From positions 1 to 53,458 of the forward strand of contig DASWMK010000010.1 of NCBI GenBank assembly GCA_036399815.1: DNA of 53,458 nucleotides, in the 5' to 3' direction. The position numbers and the translations under genes are program-made. This stretch comes from Acidimicrobiales bacterium. Lineage in GTDB: Bacteria; Actinomycetota; Acidimicrobiia; Acidimicrobiales; DASWMK01. This document shows, in pieces, positions 15,333 through 24,220 of this stretch; position 1 is the first letter of the stretch, and each line of letters starts with the position of its first letter. The notes below the pieces were generated by a model. That model was given only the letters and a program-made list of their open reading frames with translations, made no database searches and was not told where the DNA came from.

Positions 15333-16493
15333 ATGCGGGTCAGCGCGAAGGCCGGGACGTTCACCGAGTCCGTCATCCGGGAGATGACGCGGCTGGCCCA
15401 GGCCCACGACGCCGTGAACCTGGCCCAGGGCTTCCCGGACTTCTCCTGCCCGCCCGAGCTGAAGCGGGCGGCCGCCGCGGCCATCGACGCCGACGTCAAC
15501 CAGTACGCCGTCACCTGGGGCGCCCCTGGGTTCCGCCGGGCCATCGCCGAGAAGGTGGCGAGGACCTATCCCGGCTGGGAGATCGACCCCGACCGCCAGG
15601 TGTGCGTGACCTGCGGGTCCACCGAGGCGATGATCGCCACCCAGCTCGCCCTGCTCGACCCGGGCGACGAGGTCGTGATCTTCGAGCCCTGGTACGAGAA
15701 CTACGGGCCCGACGCCGTGCTCTCGGGCGCGGTGCCGAGGACGGTGCCGCTGCGCGGGCCGGACTGGGCCTTCGACGAGGCCGAGCTGCGCGCCGCGTTC
15801 GGGCCGAGGACCAGGGCGATCGTCGTCAACACGCCCCACAACCCGACCGGCAAGGTGTTCCGGGCCGACGAGCTGGCCGTGATCGCCGACCTGTGCCAGC
15901 GCTGGGACGCGTGGTGCCTCACCGACGAGATCTACGAGCACATCCACTACCTCGGCCCCGGCGGCCACCTGCCCCCGGCCCGGGTGCCGGGGCTCGAGGA
16001 CCGGACCGTCACCATCAACGCCATGTCGAAGACCTACGCCGTCACCGGCTGGCGGGTGGGCTGGACGGTGGCGCCGGTCGACGCCACCAACGCCATCCGC
16101 AAGGTCCACGACTTCCTGACCGTCGGGGCGCCGGCGCCGCTCCAGGAGGCGGGCATCGCGGCGATGGGCCTGCCGGCGTCGTACTACGACGACCTGGCCG
16201 AGGCCTACCGCGAGCGCAGGGATGTGCTCTGCCAGGCGCTGGAGAAGGTCGGCTTCGTCCTCCGGCCGCCCGACGGCGCCTACTACGTCATGTGCGACAC
16301 GGGGGCCGTCGACCCCGGCGCCGACGACATGGCCTTCTCCCGGCGGCTGGTGACCGAGCACGGCGTCGCCGTCGTGCCTGGGTCCAGCTTCTACGCCGAC
16401 CCGGCGCTCGGCCGCCGTCAGGTGCGCTTCGCCTTCCCGAAGCGGCTGGAGACCCTGCGCGCCGCCGCCGACCGCCTCGCCGGGCTGGCCTGA
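15333..16493 (+). CDS. PLP-dependent class I aminotransferase (methionine/kynurenine/glutamine type)
   Basis: A 386-residue fold-type I transaminase. Motifs: NLAQGFPDF near residue 28, NQYAVTWGAPGFRRAIA, the NTPHNPTGKVF segment, DEIYEHI with the Asp that holds the PLP nitrogen, SKTYAVTGWRVGW with the Schiff-base Lys, and the final R-F-A-F-P motif with the carboxylate-binding Arg. The G-F-P-D-F group includes methionine aminotransferase, kynurenine aminotransferase and aminotransferases of methionine salvage; mtnP in this window fits but does not prove the last. ATG 15333 is preferred to ATG 15324 because an AAGAAT -10-like box lies 7 nt upstream. Confidence 0.87.
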   Translation: MRVSAKAGTFTESVIREMTRLAQAHDAVNLAQGFPDFSCPPELKRAAAAAIDADVNQYAVTWGAPGFRRAIAEKVARTYPGWEIDPDRQVCVTCGSTEAMIATQLALLDPGDEVVIFEPWYENYGPDAVLSGAVPRTVPLRGPDWAFDEAELRAAFGPRTRAIVVNTPHNPTGKVFRADELAVIADLCQRWDAWCLTDEIYEHIHYLGPGGHLPPARVPGLEDRTVTINAMSKTYAVTGWRVGWTVAPVDATNAIRKVHDFLTVGAPAPLQEAGIAAMGLPASYYDDLAEAYRERRDVLCQALEKVGFVLRPPDGAYYVMCDTGAVDPGADDMAFSRRLVTEHGVAVVPGSSFYADPALGRRQVRFAFPKRLETLRAAADRLAGLA

Positions 16494-16502
16494 CCCTCGC
16501 GC

Positions 16503-17003
16503 TCAGCCGCGGTGGACGGTCGCCCGCCAGCGCCCGGTGACGGGCACGGCGCTCAGGCGGGCGGTCGCCCGGAGCAGCCAGTCGAGGACCGCCTCGTGGC
16601 GGGTGCCGGCGGGGACGGCGACGACGAGGCCCCGGCGGGGATGGTCCTGGAGGACCCGCCAGCCCTCGGGCACGGGGAGGCCGCCCTCGGCCAGCACCGC
16701 GGCCGCCCGCCCGCCGGCGGGGTGCTGGATGCCGACCTGCTCGGCCTCGGGCGGGCCCCGGCGCCGGGCCGCGGGCGCTGTCCAGGTGGCCACCGGGACG
16801 ATCGGCCCCCGGCCGGAGAACACCCCGAACAGGCCGGGCGAGGCGGGCGGGGCGTCCTCGGGGTCGATCCCCGGTTGGAGGTTGACCCAACCGGCCTGGC
16901 GGTCGGCCAGCTCGTCCATGCGGGCGACGACGGGGCCGAGCCCGTTCCAGTCCGCTTCGAGCACTTCCGGAGCGCCGCTCACGGTGGTGAGTGTGCCCAG
17001 CAC
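16503..17003 (-). CDS. uncharacterised protein
   Basis: I do not recognise this 166-residue protein. It has no signal peptide or membrane helix. Composition is Ala/Pro/Arg-rich with regular hydrophobic spacing, for example GWRVLQDHPRRGLVVAVP followed by a helix (HEAVLDWLLRATARL), which looks like a folded alpha/beta domain rather than an antisense shadow: the opposite strand holds no known gene. It is convergent with the aminotransferase (9 nt) and divergent from the S8 protease. The start is GTG at 17003. Confidence 0.55.
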   Translation of the reverse strand: MLGTLTTVSGAPEVLEADWNGLGPVVARMDELADRQAGWVNLQPGIDPEDAPPASPGLFGVFSGRGPIVPVATWTAPAARRRGPPEAEQVGIQHPAGGRAAAVLAEGGLPVPEGWRVLQDHPRRGLVVAVPAGTRHEAVLDWLLRATARLSAVPVTGRWRATVHRG

Positions 17004-17034
17004 GCTCGGTCACCCATCGTGGCTCGCGGCGCGC

Positions 17035-17063
17035 TTGCCAACACGAACCGTGGTCGGTACCCT
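17035..17063 (+). promoter_or_regulatory. promoter of the S8 protease gene
   Basis: TTGCCA (17035-17040), a 17-nt spacer and TACCCT (17058-17063) fit a housekeeping promoter; this would give an mRNA leader of about 57 nt with GGGAGG before the ATG. Confidence 0.6.
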
Positions 17064-17126
17064 CACACACCGTGTCTCCTCCTCACGTTCTGTGCGGGGG
17101 GGACGATAGGGAGGACGGGAGGTCCG

Positions 17127-18914
17127 ATGCGGGCGACGCGAGGAATCAGCTGGGGTGGCAACCGGAGTGGCGGCCGGCTGCTGGCTGCGCTCCTGCTGGT
17201 CGTGGCGGTGCTGCCGGTCATGCCGGTCGTCGGCGCGACGGCGGGGCCGCTGGTCGACGTCATCGTCCGGGGCGCGCCCGGGCGGGGCGCCGCCGCCGAA
17301 GCGGCGGTCGGGCGGGTGGGCGGCACCGTGCGGGCCCGCCTCGGCGTGGTCGACGGGGTCGCGGCGAGCGTGCCGGCGAGCGCCGTCGGCCGGCTGGCCG
17401 GCGCGCCGGGCGTGGTCGGGGTCACCCCTGACGCGGCCCTGCAGCTGGCCGGCGACTCGTGGTCGGGCTGGAGCGCCAAGGACGACGCCGGCTCGCTCTA
17501 CAACCTGACCGACGCCATCGGTGCCCGCTCGGTGTGGTCCCGCAAGGACGCAGCCGGGCGGCGGCTCACCGGCGCCGGGGTCGGCGTGGCGCTGATCGAC
17601 TCGGGCGTCGTGCCCGTCGAGGGCCTCACCACCCCCGGCCGGGTGGTGAACGGCCCCGACCTGTCCTTCGAGTCCCAGGCCGAGAACCTCCGCTACCTCG
17701 ACACCTTCGGCCACGGCACCCACCTCGCCGGGATCATCGCCGGGCGGGACACGGGCGTCGACATGACGAGGACGCCGAAGGACGACCGCTTCGTCGGCGT
17801 CGCCCCCGACGCCACGCTCGTGAGCCTCAAGGTGGCGACGGCCGACGGCGCCACCGACGTCTCCCAGGTCATCGCGGCCATCGACTGGGTCGTCCAGCAC
17901 CGCTACGACGACAACCTGAACATCCGCGTGATCAACCTGGCCTTCGGGACGGACTCCGTGCAGTCCTACGTGCTCGACCCGCTCGCCTACGCCGCCGAGG
18001 TCGCCTGGCGGCGCGGCATCGTGGTCGTCGTGTCGGCCGGCAACGACGGCCCCCTGGCCCCGGTCACCGACCCCGCCAGCGACCCGTTCCTGCTCACCGT
18101 CGGGGCTGCCGACCACCGGGGCACGACCTCGACCTCCGACGACACCGTCGCCGACTTCTCGAGCGGCGGCACCGACGCCCGCCGGCCCGACCTGCTCGCC
18201 CCGGGCCGATCGGTGGCGAGCCTCCGCAACCCCGGCTCCCTGATCGACCAGGCGTTCCCCGGCGGCCTCGTCGGCGACGGCGCCGGCCGGTTCTTCCGGG
18301 GGAGCGGCACCTCGCAGGCCGCCGCCGTCGTGGCCGGAGCCGCCGCCCTGCTCCTCCAGCAGCGGCCGTGGCTTACCCCCGACCAGGTCAAGAAGCTGCT
18401 GGTGGCGACGACGGACCGGGTCAACGGCACGTCGCTCGGCCTCATCGACGTGGACGCCGCCGCCAGCGCGGCCACCCCGTCGCTGAGCGCCGCCCGGCAG
18501 GCGTTCCCCTACGGCACCGGGCTGGGCTCGCTCGAGGCCGCCCGCGGCTCGAACCACGTGGCCGACCCCGACGACGGGACCGAGCTCACCGGCGAGGTCG
18601 ACATCTTCGGCCAGGCCTGGGACCCGGCGGCGTGGGCCAGCGCGGCGTTCGACGGCCGCAGCTGGTCGGGCGGCGACTGGATGGGCCGCTCGTGGTCGGG
18701 CTCGACGTGGTCGAGCGACTCGTGGACGGGCCGCAGCTGGTCGGGCCGGTCCTGGAGCGGCGAGAACTGGGCCGGCCGCTCGTGGAGCGGCCGCAGCTGG
18801 AGCGACAACGAGTGGCTCGGGCGTTCGTGGTCGGGCCGGTCCTGGAGCGGGCGCTCCTGGTCGGGCCGGTCCTGGAGCGGCAGGAGCTGGTCGACCGCTT
18901 CCTGGGGCACGTAG
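17127..18914 (+). CDS. secreted subtilisin-like (S8) protease with Trp-pentad tail
   Basis: A 595-residue exported serine protease. After a signal peptide (residues 1-42) comes an inhibitor-I9-like propeptide, then the S8 catalytic domain with the triad in place: Asp in LIDSGV (near 158), His in HGTHLAG (near 196) and Ser in GSGTSQAA (near 396), plus the oxyanion Asn in SAGNDG. From about residue 508 to the end there are 17 Trp residues, each exactly five residues apart, mostly as GRSWS units. No sortase motif or membrane helix follows. GGGAGG precedes ATG 17127. The GGDEF-EAL gene starts 9 nt after the stop. Confidence 0.9.
   Translation: MRATRGISWGGNRSGGRLLAALLLVVAVLPVMPVVGATAGPLVDVIVRGAPGRGAAAEAAVGRVGGTVRARLGVVDGVAASVPASAVGRLAGAPGVVGVTPDAALQLAGDSWSGWSAKDDAGSLYNLTDAIGARSVWSRKDAAGRRLTGAGVGVALIDSGVVPVEGLTTPGRVVNGPDLSFESQAENLRYLDTFGHGTHLAGIIAGRDTGVDMTRTPKDDRFVGVAPDATLVSLKVATADGATDVSQVIAAIDWVVQHRYDDNLNIRVINLAFGTDSVQSYVLDPLAYAAEVAWRRGIVVVVSAGNDGPLAPVTDPASDPFLLTVGAADHRGTTSTSDDTVADFSSGGTDARRPDLLAPGRSVASLRNPGSLIDQAFPGGLVGDGAGRFFRGSGTSQAAAVVAGAAALLLQQRPWLTPDQVKKLLVATTDRVNGTSLGLIDVDAAASAATPSLSAARQAFPYGTGLGSLEAARGSNHVADPDDGTELTGEVDIFGQAWDPAAWASAAFDGRSWSGGDWMGRSWSGSTWSSDSWTGRSWSGRSWSGENWAGRSWSGRSWSDNEWLGRSWSGRSWSGRSWSGRSWSGRSWSTASWGT
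18652..18908 (+). repeat. 15-bp coding repeat for Trp pentads
   Basis: Seventeen consecutive 15-bp units in the 3' end of the protease gene encode X-X-X-X-Trp, most often Gly-Arg-Ser-Trp-Ser. The last units are the most alike, which suggests recent slippage or unequal exchange. Confidence 0.85.
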
Positions 18915-18923
18915 GCCCCGCGC

Positions 18924-21533
18924 ATGACCGACGCGCCGGCGCCGGCCGGCCCGGCCGGCGGCCGGCCCTGGCTGAGCGGGCCAGGGCAGGTCTGGCTGCT
19001 CACGCTCCTGCTGGCGGCCGCGGCCGTCGCCCTCCTCACCGGCCTGAAGGGCGGGCCGGTGTGGGAGGGCCTGTGGCTGCCCTGGTGGGCGCTGCTCGTC
19101 ATGTTCGTCGGGGCGGAGGTGTTCGTCGTCCACCTCCCGTTCCGGCGCGACTCGCAGTCGGTGTCGCTGAGCGAGGTGCCGCTCGTCCTCGGGCTCATGT
19201 CGGTCGCCCCGGTGACCCTCGTGCTCGTGCGCGTGCTCGGCGCCTTCCTGGCCCTCGTCGTCCACCGCCGCCAGGTCGGCCTGAAGCTCGCGTTCAACAT
19301 CAGCCACTTCGCCTTCGAGGCGTGCCTGGCCACGATCATCTTCCGGTCCCTGATCGGCGGCGGCGACCTGTCCTCGTCGAGGACCTGGATCGCGGCGTTC
19401 GCCGCCACCCTGGTGACCGACCTGTCCTCCGCCGTCGTCGTCACCGCCGCCATCAGCCTCTACGAGCAGCAGTTCGACGGCGGGCGCACGTGGCCGGTGC
19501 TGGTCGTGGGCGGCGTGGCCGCAGCGACGAACACGTCGATCGCCCTGCTCGGGATCATCGTCCTGCGCTACGACCCCCGCGGGATGCTGCTCCTCGCCGT
19601 CGTCGCCGCCACGGTGTTCTGCGCCTACCGGGCCTACACGTCGCTCAGCCAGAGCTACAACCGGCTGGAGCAGCTCTACGGGTTCACGCGCGCCGTCGGC
19701 AGCTCGATCCAGGCCGACGCCGTCGTCGAGGCCATGCTGGCCGAGGCCAGGGGGCTCCTCCGCGCCGAGCTCGCCCAGGTCGTCCTGTTCCCGACCCACG
19801 ACGAGCCCGGCATCAGCATCGTGCTCGGCACCGACGGCACGGCGGTCGTCGCCGACCGGCCGCCGGCCGGCACCGAGCCGGGGACCGGCGCATGGTGGGA
19901 GCAGGTCGTGGCCGGCGAGGGCGTGTGCCTGCGCCGGCCGGTGCGGGGCAGCGTCCGCCGGCAGCTCGGCGAGGCCGGGCTGAAGGACGCCATGGCCGCG
20001 CCGCTGCGGGGCGAGGTCGGCGTGATCGGCGTGATGCTCGTCGCCAACCGGCTGGGCGACGTCGAGACGTTCTCGGTCGACGACCTGAAGCTGCTCGAGA
20101 CGCTGGCCAACCACGCCAGCGTGTCCCTCGAGAACGGCCGCCTGGTCGACCGCCTCCGCCACGAGGCCATCGAGAAGGAGCACCAGGCCCTCCACGACTG
20201 GCTCACCGGGCTGCCCAACCGGCGCCTGTTCCACCTCCGGGTCGACGAGGCGCTCTCGGCCGTCGACCGGGGCGTCGTGGCCGTGATGCTCATGGACCTC
20301 GACCGGTTCAAGGACATCAACGACACGCTCGGCCACCACATCGGCGACGTGCTGCTCGAGGAGGTGGCCGTCCGCCTCCAGGAGACGCTCCACGGGCGGG
20401 CCGTCGTGGCCCGGCTGGGCGGCGACGAGTTCGCCATCATGGTCCCCGGCGTCGCCGGGGAGACCGAGGCGACCTCGGTGGCCGCCGAGATCGTGCGGGC
20501 CCTGGAGCGGCCGTTCACCATCCAGGGCTTCTCGCTGTCGGTGAGCGCCAGCATCGGCCTCGCCCTGTCGCCGGCCCACGGCGACGCCGCCGCCGTCCTC
20601 CTCCAGCGGGCCGACGTCGCCATGTACAGCGCCAAGCTCCGGCGCAGCGGGCTCGAGGTGTACGCCACCGAGCGGGACCAGTACAGCCCCCGCCGCCTGG
20701 CCCTCGTCGGCGACCTCGGGCGGGCCATCGAGGAGGGCCAGCTGGTCGTCCACTACCAGCCCCAGGCCGAGCTGGCCACCGGCCGGGTGGTGGGCGTCGA
20801 GGCCCTCGTGCGGTGGTTCCACCCCGACCACGGGCTGCTCCCGCCGGACGAGTTCGTGCCGCTGGCCGAGCAGACCGGGCTCATCCGGCCGCTCACCCTG
20901 TTCGTGCTCGAGACCGCGCTCGGGCAGTGCGCGACGTGGCGGGAGGCCGGCCTGCCGGTGAACCTCGCCGTCAACCTGTCGGTGCGCAGCCTGCTCGACG
21001 TGTCCCTCCCCGACGACGTCGCCCGCCTGCTCGCCCGGGTGGGCGTCCCGCCCCACGTGCTGACGCTCGAGATCACCGAGAGCGACATCATGGGCGACCC
21101 CCGGCGCACGACCGAGGTGCTCGCCGCGCTCCACGACCTCGGGGTCAGCGTGGCCATCGACGACTTCGGCACCGGCTACTCGTCGCTCGCCTACGTGAAG
21201 CGCCTGCCCGTCGACGAGATCAAGATCGACAAGTCGTTCGTGTGCAACATGGCGAACGACGACCACGACGCCGCCATCGTGCGGTCCACGGTCCAGCTCA
21301 GCCACAGCCTCGGGTTGCGGGTCGTGGCCGAGGGCGTCGAGGACCGCGACTCGTGGAACCGGCTCCTGGCGATGGGCTGCGACGTCGCCCAGGGCTTCTA
21401 CCTGAGCCGCCCGGAGGCCGGCCCCTCGCTCACCCAGTGGCTCAGGACCACGAACGGCGTCGCCCGCCCGCCCGTGGTGCGCCACCTCGTGCCGACCCCG
21501 GTGCTGCTCGACCGGCCGGCCGCGTCGCTCTGA
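18924..21533 (+). CDS. membrane GAF-GGDEF-EAL cyclic-di-GMP enzyme
   Basis: An 869-residue inner-membrane protein that can make and degrade cyclic di-GMP. Residues about 20-240 form six to eight membrane helices, followed by a GAF-like domain (about 260-400), a GGDEF domain (LGGDEFAIM near 499) and an EAL domain. The GGDEF catalytic motif is intact but the inhibitory R-x-x-D site upstream is absent (HGRA in its place). The EAL domain retains EALVRW near 626, NLSVRS, EITESD, DDFGTGYSSL, KIDKSF, AEGVED and QGFYLSRP, so phosphodiesterase activity is expected. ATG at 18924. Confidence 0.93.
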   Translation: MTDAPAPAGPAGGRPWLSGPGQVWLLTLLLAAAAVALLTGLKGGPVWEGLWLPWWALLVMFVGAEVFVVHLPFRRDSQSVSLSEVPLVLGLMSVAPVTLVLVRVLGAFLALVVHRRQVGLKLAFNISHFAFEACLATIIFRSLIGGGDLSSSRTWIAAFAATLVTDLSSAVVVTAAISLYEQQFDGGRTWPVLVVGGVAAATNTSIALLGIIVLRYDPRGMLLLAVVAATVFCAYRAYTSLSQSYNRLEQLYGFTRAVGSSIQADAVVEAMLAEARGLLRAELAQVVLFPTHDEPGISIVLGTDGTAVVADRPPAGTEPGTGAWWEQVVAGEGVCLRRPVRGSVRRQLGEAGLKDAMAAPLRGEVGVIGVMLVANRLGDVETFSVDDLKLLETLANHASVSLENGRLVDRLRHEAIEKEHQALHDWLTGLPNRRLFHLRVDEALSAVDRGVVAVMLMDLDRFKDINDTLGHHIGDVLLEEVAVRLQETLHGRAVVARLGGDEFAIMVPGVAGETEATSVAAEIVRALERPFTIQGFSLSVSASIGLALSPAHGDAAAVLLQRADVAMYSAKLRRSGLEVYATERDQYSPRRLALVGDLGRAIEEGQLVVHYQPQAELATGRVVGVEALVRWFHPDHGLLPPDEFVPLAEQTGLIRPLTLFVLETALGQCATWREAGLPVNLAVNLSVRSLLDVSLPDDVARLLARVGVPPHVLTLEITESDIMGDPRRTTEVLAALHDLGVSVAIDDFGTGYSSLAYVKRLPVDEIKIDKSFVCNMANDDHDAAIVRSTVQLSHSLGLRVVAEGVEDRDSWNRLLAMGCDVAQGFYLSRPEAGPSLTQWLRTTNGVARPPVVRHLVPTPVLLDRPAASL

Positions 21534-21573
21534 GGCCGGCGTCCGGCACTCGCCACCGGGCGTGACGCGGCAG

Positions 21574-21579
21574 TACGGT
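21574..21579 (+). promoter_or_regulatory. -10 box of a probable leaderless promoter (PP2C gene)
   Basis: TACGGT ends 7 nt before ATG 21587; no ribosome-binding site is visible. Confidence 0.45.
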
Positions 21580-21586
21580 TCCGCGG

Positions 21587-24160
21587 ATGGCCGAGCCCAG
21601 CAGGTTCGACGCCGAGGCGGTGCTGCGCGTCAGCGAGGCGCGCTACCGCTCGCTCGTCGAAGCCAGCGCGGCCGTCGTCTGGACCACGGACGGTGACGGG
21701 CGCTTCGTCGAGGTCCAGTGGTCCTGGCAGGCGTACACGGGGCAGGCCTGGCCCGACCACGCCGGGCTCGGGTGGTTCGAGATGGTGCACCCCGACGACC
21801 GGGCACTCGTGTCCGAGCGGTGGGCGTCGGCCGTCGCCGACGGGACCATCCACGAGGTGACCGCCCGCATCTGGCACCGCGACACGGGGCTCTGGCGGTG
21901 GTGCGACGTGCGGGCGGCGCCCGTGCGCGACGCCGACGGCCGGGTGGCCGAGTGGGTGGGCACGCTCACCGACGTCCACGACCGTCGCCTGGCCGAGGAG
22001 CGGGCCGCCGAGTCCGCCGCCAGGGTCGACACCCTGCTGCGCACGGCGCCGATCGGGCTCGCCTTCTTCGACACCCGGCTGCGCTACGTCATGCTGAACG
22101 ACACGCTGGCCGCCATCAACGGCCAGCCCGTCGAGGCCCACCTGGGCCGCCGGGTGAGCGAGGTCCTGCCCGACCTCGGCCCGGAGTCCGAGCGGGTCCT
22201 CGCCCAGGTGGCCGAGACCGGCGAGCCCGTGCTCGACCTCGAGGTCACCGGCCAGACCTTGGCGACCGGCGGCGAGCGCCGCGACTGGCTCGTCAACTAC
22301 TTCCCGGTCCGCGACGACGCCGGCGCCGTCATCGGCATCGGCGCCACCGTCATGGACGTCACCGAGCGGAAGCGGGCCGAGCAGCGCCTCACCGAGGAGC
22401 GCCAGGTGGTCGAGACCCTCAACTGGGTCGGGGCCATGCTCTCGGCCGAGCTGGACCTGACCCGGCTGGTGCAGGCCGTCACCGACGCCGCCACCCTGCT
22501 GACCGGCGCCCAGTTGGGGGCGTTCTTCTACAACGTGGTCGACAACGACGGCGAGAGCTACCAGCTGTTCACGATCTCGGGCGTGCCCCGCGAGGCGTTC
22601 GAGGGCTTCGGGATGCCGAGGAACACCGACATCTTCCGGCCGACGTTCACCGGCGAGGCCGTCGTCCGCCTCGACGACGTCACCGCCGACCCCCGCTACG
22701 GCCACATGCCGCCCCACCACGGCATGCCGGAGGGGCACCTCCCGGTGCGGTCGTACCTCGCCGTCCCGGTCGTGTCCCGGAGCGGCGTGGTGCTCGGCGG
22801 CCTGTTCTTCGGCCACGCGGACGCCGGCGTGTTCGACGAGCGGGACGAGCAGCTGGCCGTCGGCATCGCCGCCCAGGCCGCCGTCGGCATGGACAACGCC
22901 GCCCTGTACGAGGCCGTGCGCCGGGCCGAGCAGCGCCAGTCGCTGCTGGCCAGGGCGAGCGGCGACCTGGCGACGTCGCTCGACGCCGAGGACGTGCTCA
23001 CCCGCCTGGCCGCCCTCGTCGTGCCGGCGCTCGCCGACGTGTGCGAGGTCGACCTGCTCGCCCAGGACGGCCGGCTCGAGCGGTCGGTCCGGTCCAACGG
23101 CGGGCTGCCGCGGGAGGTCGAGCAGGTCTTCGAGCGGCGGCCGGTCGACGTCGAGCGCGACCACCCGATCGCCCACGTGCTGCGCACGGGCGAGCCCCAG
23201 CTCCTGCGCGACGTGGCCCCCGACCTGGTCGACGCGCTGGCCGCCGACGACGAGCACCTCGCCGCCACCCGGACGCTCGGCGTCCGCCAGGCCATCGTCG
23301 TGCCGCTCGTCGCCCGGGGCCAGGTGATCGGCGTGCTGTCGCTGATGGCCCGGTCCCGCGACCGGCGCTACGACCACGCCGACCTGGAGCTGGCCGAGGA
23401 CCTCGCCGACCGCACCGCCGTCGCCCTCGACAACGCCCGGCTGTACCGGGAGCAGCGGGAGGCGGCCCTGATCCTCCAGCGGTCGCTGCTGCCGGCGACG
23501 GTGACGTCGCCGCCCGGCGTCCAGGTGGCGGCGCGGTACCTCCCCGGCGGCGAGGGGGTCGAGGTGGGCGGCGACTGGTACGACCTCGTCGCGCTGCCGA
23601 GCGGGCGCATCGCCGTCGCCGTCGGCGACGTGATGGGCCGCGGGATCCCGGCCGCGGCCCGGATGGGCCAGCTGCGCAACGGGCTCCGCGCCTACCTGCT
23701 CGACGAGCGGGGCCCGGCCGACGCCCTGACCCGGCTGGAGATCTTCGCCGACCCCCACCGCACGTTCGTCACCACGATCTGCGGCGTGCTCGACCCGGTC
23801 ACCCGGCAGCTGTGCATCGCCAACGCCGGGCACGTGCCGCCGCTGATCCTCGTCGGCGGCCGCGAGCCCGAGTACCTCGACGTGCCGCTGTCGGTCCCGC
23901 TCGGCACCGTGGTCGGCCCGCCGATCGAGGAGGGCGACGTCACCCTCCCGCCCGACACCACGCTCGTGCTGTTCACCGACGGGCTGGTGGAGCGGCGCGA
24001 CCAGCCGGTCGACGAGGGCATGGAGCGGCTCCGGCACGTCGCCGCCACGGCCGGCGGCCAGCCTGACCTCGACGCCTTCGTCGACGCGCTCCTCGCCGGC
24101 ATGCTCGGCTCGGGCTACAACACCGACGACGTCGCCGTCCTCGCCGTCTGGCTGCCATAG
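21587..24160 (+). CDS. PAS-PAS-GAF-GAF-PP2C (RsbU/SpoIIE type) phosphatase
   Basis: An 857-residue cytosolic sensor phosphatase. Domains in order: PAS (about 15-135, with HPDDR and the W-x-G-T-x-x-D-V-H-D ending), PAS (about 140-265), GAF (about 280-430), GAF (about 450-610), and a C-terminal SpoIIE-type PP2C domain starting at VGGDWYDLV (near 660), with GDVMGRG, NAGHVPPLI and LFTDGLVE motifs. Such proteins dephosphorylate anti-anti-sigma factors to switch on stress sigma factors, in response to ligand or redox signals. No anti-sigma partner is encoded nearby. Confidence 0.93.
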   Translation: MAEPSRFDAEAVLRVSEARYRSLVEASAAVVWTTDGDGRFVEVQWSWQAYTGQAWPDHAGLGWFEMVHPDDRALVSERWASAVADGTIHEVTARIWHRDTGLWRWCDVRAAPVRDADGRVAEWVGTLTDVHDRRLAEERAAESAARVDTLLRTAPIGLAFFDTRLRYVMLNDTLAAINGQPVEAHLGRRVSEVLPDLGPESERVLAQVAETGEPVLDLEVTGQTLATGGERRDWLVNYFPVRDDAGAVIGIGATVMDVTERKRAEQRLTEERQVVETLNWVGAMLSAELDLTRLVQAVTDAATLLTGAQLGAFFYNVVDNDGESYQLFTISGVPREAFEGFGMPRNTDIFRPTFTGEAVVRLDDVTADPRYGHMPPHHGMPEGHLPVRSYLAVPVVSRSGVVLGGLFFGHADAGVFDERDEQLAVGIAAQAAVGMDNAALYEAVRRAEQRQSLLARASGDLATSLDAEDVLTRLAALVVPALADVCEVDLLAQDGRLERSVRSNGGLPREVEQVFERRPVDVERDHPIAHVLRTGEPQLLRDVAPDLVDALAADDEHLAATRTLGVRQAIVVPLVARGQVIGVLSLMARSRDRRYDHADLELAEDLADRTAVALDNARLYREQREAALILQRSLLPATVTSPPGVQVAARYLPGGEGVEVGGDWYDLVALPSGRIAVAVGDVMGRGIPAAARMGQLRNGLRAYLLDERGPADALTRLEIFADPHRTFVTTICGVLDPVTRQLCIANAGHVPPLILVGGREPEYLDVPLSVPLGTVVGPPIEEGDVTLPPDTTLVLFTDGLVERRDQPVDEGMERLRHVAATAGGQPDLDAFVDALLAGMLGSGYNTDDVAVLAVWLP

Positions 24161-24183
24161 TCGGGGCGCCCGGCCCGCCCGGC

Positions 24184-24189
24184 TACCAT
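24184..24189 (+). promoter_or_regulatory. -10 box before the M15-like gene
   Basis: TACCAT lies 31 nt upstream of GTG 24221, with GGAGGTG as ribosome-binding site between them. Confidence 0.35.
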
Positions 24190-24220
24190 CGGTGCCGCAG
24201 CGGGTGCCGGAGGTGGAATC

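Noticed and set aside
17010-21485. Antisense open frame of 1491 codons
   Set aside because: It lies opposite the protease and GGDEF-EAL genes, whose domains are unmistakable; its His/Gly/Arg/Asp composition is that of a GC-rich shadow.
17459-21565. Open frame of 1368 codons in another plus frame
   Set aside because: Arg/Pro-rich shadow of the protease and cyclic-di-GMP genes with no domain.
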